Shown here: in pieces, positions 4,605 to 6,701 of the stretch
Layout: every line of letters begins with the position of its first letter
How positions within the stretch are numbered: position 1 is the first letter of the stretch
From: JBBDIX01 sp040880235
GTDB lineage: Bacteria > Actinomycetota > Nitriliruptoria > Nitriliruptorales > Nitriliruptoraceae
Assembly (NCBI GenBank): GCA_040880235.1
Contig: JBBDIX010000015.1
Location: 1 to 6,701 of the forward strand
Direction of reading: 5' to 3'
DNA length: 6,701 nt
Made by a program: the position numbers and the translations under genes
The notes under the pieces: model-generated
What the model was told of the DNA's origin: nothing
The model's database searches: none
Seen by the model: the letters and a program-made list of their open reading frames with translations, nothing else

Positions 4605-5792
4605 ATGGACCTGCACACGACCGTCACCGACGACGTGGACGGCCGTCGCGACGACCTGCTCGCGCTGTCCCACGCCATCCATGGCGATGCCGAGGTCGCG
4701 TTCGAGGAGCACACGTCGTCGGCACGGGTCGCCGCGGCGCTCGACGCCGGAGGATTCGACGTCACGCACGGGGCCTGCGGCCTAGACACGGCGGTGCTGG
4801 CCCGCGCCGGTTCCGGCGACCTGCACGTCGGCATCTGCGCCGAGTACGACGCCCTGCCCGGCATCGGCCACGCGTGCGGGCACAACGTCATCGCGTCTGC
4901 CGCGGTGGGTGCGGGCCTGGCCCTCGCGCGCGTCGCCGACGAACTCGATCTGACCGTGCACGTGCTGGGAACGCCGGCCGAGGAGGGCGGGGGCGGCAAG
5001 ATCCTGATGCTCGAGCGCGGCGGCTTCGACGGCCTGCATGCCGCGATGATGGTGCATCCCGCGCCCTACGATGCGCCCCGCATGCCGTGCCTGGCGGTCA
5101 AGCACCTGCGGGTTCGCTACCACGGGCGCTCGGCCCACGCGTCGGCCTTTCCCCATCAGGGCATCAACGCCGCGGACGGGCTGACGATCGCGCAGGTCGG
5201 CATCGGGCTGCTGCGCCAGCACATCCGGTCGACAGATCGGATCCACGGGATCGTCACCGACGGGGGCGACGCGCCCAACATCGTCCCCGAACACGCCGCC
5301 GGGCACTGGTATGTGCGTTCGTCGACGCTGGCCGAGCTCGCCGACCTGTACCCACGCGTGGAACGCTGCTTCGAGGCCGGAGCGGTCGCGACCGGCGCCG
5401 AGGTCTCCTACGAGGAGCCGGGCCCCGCGTACTCGGAGTTCCGCAGCGACGCCGAACTCGAGGGGATCTGGGTCGGTCACGCCGGCGAGGTGGGACGCTC
5501 CATGCCCACGGAACTGGAACCGCTGGCCGGGTCCACCGACATGGCCAACGTGTCGCTCGTCCTGCCCACGATCCATCCGCTGCTGCACGTCGAGACCCAC
5601 GGGGCGGTCAACCACCAGCCGGAGTTCGCCGCAGCGTGTGTGACCCCGTCGGCGGATCTGGCGGTGCGTGACGGCGCCGTCACCCTGGCCCGCACGGTGG
5701 TGACCGCGGCCACGAACCCCGCGGTGCGCGCGCGACTCACGTCACACACTCACCGTGCGATGCGCAACCCTTCGGACCCGCCGAGCACGTGA
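4605..5792 (+). CDS. M20 family metallo-amidohydrolase (AbgB/PM20D2-like)
   Basis: A complete 395-residue zinc/manganese-type amidohydrolase. The block ICAEYDALPGIGHACGHNV (77-95) gives metal ligands Cys91 and His93. TPAEEGGGGK (123-132) holds the catalytic Glu126 and ligand Glu127, MMVHPAP (148-154) gives His151, and NHQPEF (336-341) gives the final His337. GRSAHASAFPHQGINAADG (174-192) is the start of the dimerisation (lid) domain. This pattern is the M20D-like group that cleaves N-acyl or small dipeptide amide bonds (p-aminobenzoyl-glutamate hydrolase, indole-acetyl-amino acid hydrolase and PM20D2 beta-alanyl dipeptidase relatives). The substrate cannot be told from sequence, and no signal peptide is seen. 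The ATG has GAGGG 4 nt upstream. Its last 43 bp overlap murI on the other strand, so the HTHRAMRNPSDPPST tail may be a non-conserved extension. Confidence 0.92.
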   Translation: MDLHTTVTDDVDGRRDDLLALSHAIHGDAEVAFEEHTSSARVAAALDAGGFDVTHGACGLDTAVLARAGSGDLHVGICAEYDALPGIGHACGHNVIASAAVGAGLALARVADELDLTVHVLGTPAEEGGGGKILMLERGGFDGLHAAMMVHPAPYDAPRMPCLAVKHLRVRYHGRSAHASAFPHQGINAADGLTIAQVGIGLLRQHIRSTDRIHGIVTDGGDAPNIVPEHAAGHWYVRSSTLAELADLYPRVERCFEAGAVATGAEVSYEEPGPAYSEFRSDAELEGIWVGHAGEVGRSMPTELEPLAGSTDMANVSLVLPTIHPLLHVETHGAVNHQPEFAAACVTPSADLAVRDGAVTLARTVVTAATNPAVRARLTSHTHRAMRNPSDPPST

Positions 5793-6586
5793 TGACGCAC
5801 GTCCAGGGGCGGGCCACCGAGGAATCGTCCCCCCAGGCGGCGGAACGACGCCACGTCGCCGGTGGTCAGGACCGTCAGGTGTCCGACACCGTCCTCGAGC
5901 GGTCGTGACCATCCGGTGCGCACGAGAAGGTCACGCACCTCGAACGCGGTCTCATCGGCGCTCGACACCAGGGTGATGCGCCGGCCCACGACCTCGGACA
6001 GCGGACGTGCGAGCAGCGGGAAGTGGGTGCAGCCGAGCACCATCGTGTCGACACGCGCGCTGAGCATCGGGTCGAGTCGTTCACTGATGACCAGCCGCGC
6101 CTGCGGATGGTCCGCCAGGCCGTTCTCGACGAGTTCCACGAACTCCGGGCAGGCAAGGCTCGTCACCTGCATCTGGTGGCCGAGGCGTGACGCGGCGAGT
6201 TCGTAGATGCGACTGGTCGTGGTGAGTCGGGTGCCGATCACCAGCACGCGACCGGTGCGGGTCGTCTTCGCCGCGGCTCTGAGCCCGGGGTCGACGACCC
6301 CGATCACCGGCACGGGAACTTCACGACGCAGATCGTCCAGGGCCGCCGCCGTCGCACTGTTGCACGCGACGACGAGCAGCTTGATCCCACGAGCGACCAG
6401 GTCGTCGGCGATGGCGAACGCGAACGACCGGACCTCCTCGAGGGTGCGTTCGCCGTACGGGTAGTTCGCGGTGTCGCCCAGGTAGACGAGGTCCTCGGCA
6501 GGCAACAGGTCGCGCAGGGCCTGCACGACGGTCAGTCCGCCGAGGCCACTGTCGAACACCCCGATGGGGCGCTGTCGGATGTCCAT
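5750..6586 (-). CDS. murI: Glutamate racemase
   Basis: A 278-residue cofactor-independent racemase that makes D-glutamate for the peptidoglycan stem peptide. The N-terminus IGVFDSGLGGLTV (8-20) carries the conserved Asp12-Ser13. YLGDTANYPYGERT (35-48), VVACNSATAAAL (72-83) with catalytic Cys75, and TMVLGCTHFPLL (181-192) with catalytic Cys186 and neighbouring His188 complete the two-cysteine active site. The length is normal for the family. The ATG at 6586-6584 has AGGA about 7 nt upstream. It is convergent with the M20 gene and the two coding ends overlap by 43 bp. TAGCGT on the minus strand near 6640-6635 could be a -10, but no good -35 was found. Confidence 0.96.
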   Translation of the reverse strand: MDIRQRPIGVFDSGLGGLTVVQALRDLLPAEDLVYLGDTANYPYGERTLEEVRSFAFAIADDLVARGIKLLVVACNSATAAALDDLRREVPVPVIGVVDPGLRAAAKTTRTGRVLVIGTRLTTTSRIYELAASRLGHQMQVTSLACPEFVELVENGLADHPQARLVISERLDPMLSARVDTMVLGCTHFPLLARPLSEVVGRRITLVSSADETAFEVRDLLVRTGWSRPLEDGVGHLTVLTTGDVASFRRLGGRFLGGPPLDVRHHVLGGSEGLRIAR

Positions 6587-6657
6587 GCCAGGGTCCTGAT
6601 CCCGTGCCGAGGTCCCGCGAGGTCGGCCGTCGGCACGCTACACCGGGGCGTCGAGAG

Positions 6658-6674
6658 GCCCGGGCATCCCGGGT
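6658..6674. repeat. GC hairpin upstream of murI
   Basis: CCCGGG-CAT-CCCGGG (6659-6673) forms a 6-bp stem, 7 bp with a G-U closure, about 70 nt before murI. No T-run follows on either strand. It could be part of a terminator or regulator of a gene beyond the right edge, or chance in GC-rich DNA. The rest of 6587-6701 shows no ORF that I can support. Confidence 0.2.
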
Positions 6675-6701
6675 GGCCGTTCGGGCTACCGTCGACGGGT
6701 C

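Noticed and set aside
4508..5671. 387-codon plus-strand frame overlapping the M20 gene
   Set aside because: Arg-rich shadow in another frame of the M20 gene, which carries all the motifs.

Overview
The window is GC-rich, with G/C-heavy third codon positions, several GTG/TTG starts and clear AGGAGG-type ribosome binding sites. With the branched-chain gene set, this points to a high-GC Gram-positive chromosome (Actinomycetota). The class cannot be fixed from the sequence; Acidimicrobiia or Nitriliruptoria-like lineages are only a guess. I see no mobile element, CRISPR array, tRNA or rRNA. It reads as ordinary core chromosome.

Layout. (1) Positions 1-2758, minus strand: a branched-chain amino acid cluster read right to left as leuB (3-isopropylmalate dehydrogenase), ilvE (branched-chain aminotransferase), a dodecin flavin-binding protein, and the 5' part of a citramalate/2-isopropylmalate synthase-family gene (cimA), which runs off the left edge. 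(2) Positions 2759-3054: a divergent intergenic region. (3) Positions 3055-3974, plus strand: an RDD-family membrane protein and a small Cys-rich hypothetical protein. (4) Positions 3943-4551, minus strand: an HAD-superfamily protein whose 3' end overlaps the hypothetical gene. (5) Positions 4605-5792, plus strand: an M20-family amidohydrolase, divergent from the HAD gene. (6) Positions 5750-6586, minus strand: murI (glutamate racemase), overlapping the M20 gene tail to tail.

How the genes work together. CimA makes (R)-citramalate from pyruvate and acetyl-CoA. LeuCD (not in the window) and LeuB carry it to 2-oxobutanoate for isoleucine, and LeuB also serves leucine. IlvE does the final transamination for Ile, Val and Leu. 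The dodecin is a flavin store or buffer whose start lies next to the ilvE stop codon. murI supplies D-glutamate for peptidoglycan. The remaining genes have no evident pathway link.

Most interesting item. The roughly 300-bp gap between dodecin and cimA looks like a complete ribosome-mediated attenuator for cimA. On the minus strand it holds a promoter-like pair (TCGACA-N18-TATCGT), a short leader ORF with four consecutive isoleucine codons followed by Pro-Pro-Leu-Pro-stop, and a chain of alternative pairings. Arm 1 pairs with arm 2 over a perfect 9 bp, arm 2 can instead pair with arm 3, and arm 3 can pair with arm 4 just upstream of the cimA ribosome binding site. This is the logic of the enterobacterial ilv leader, here in front of the first committed gene of the citramalate route to isoleucine. 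It is inferred from sequence reading only.
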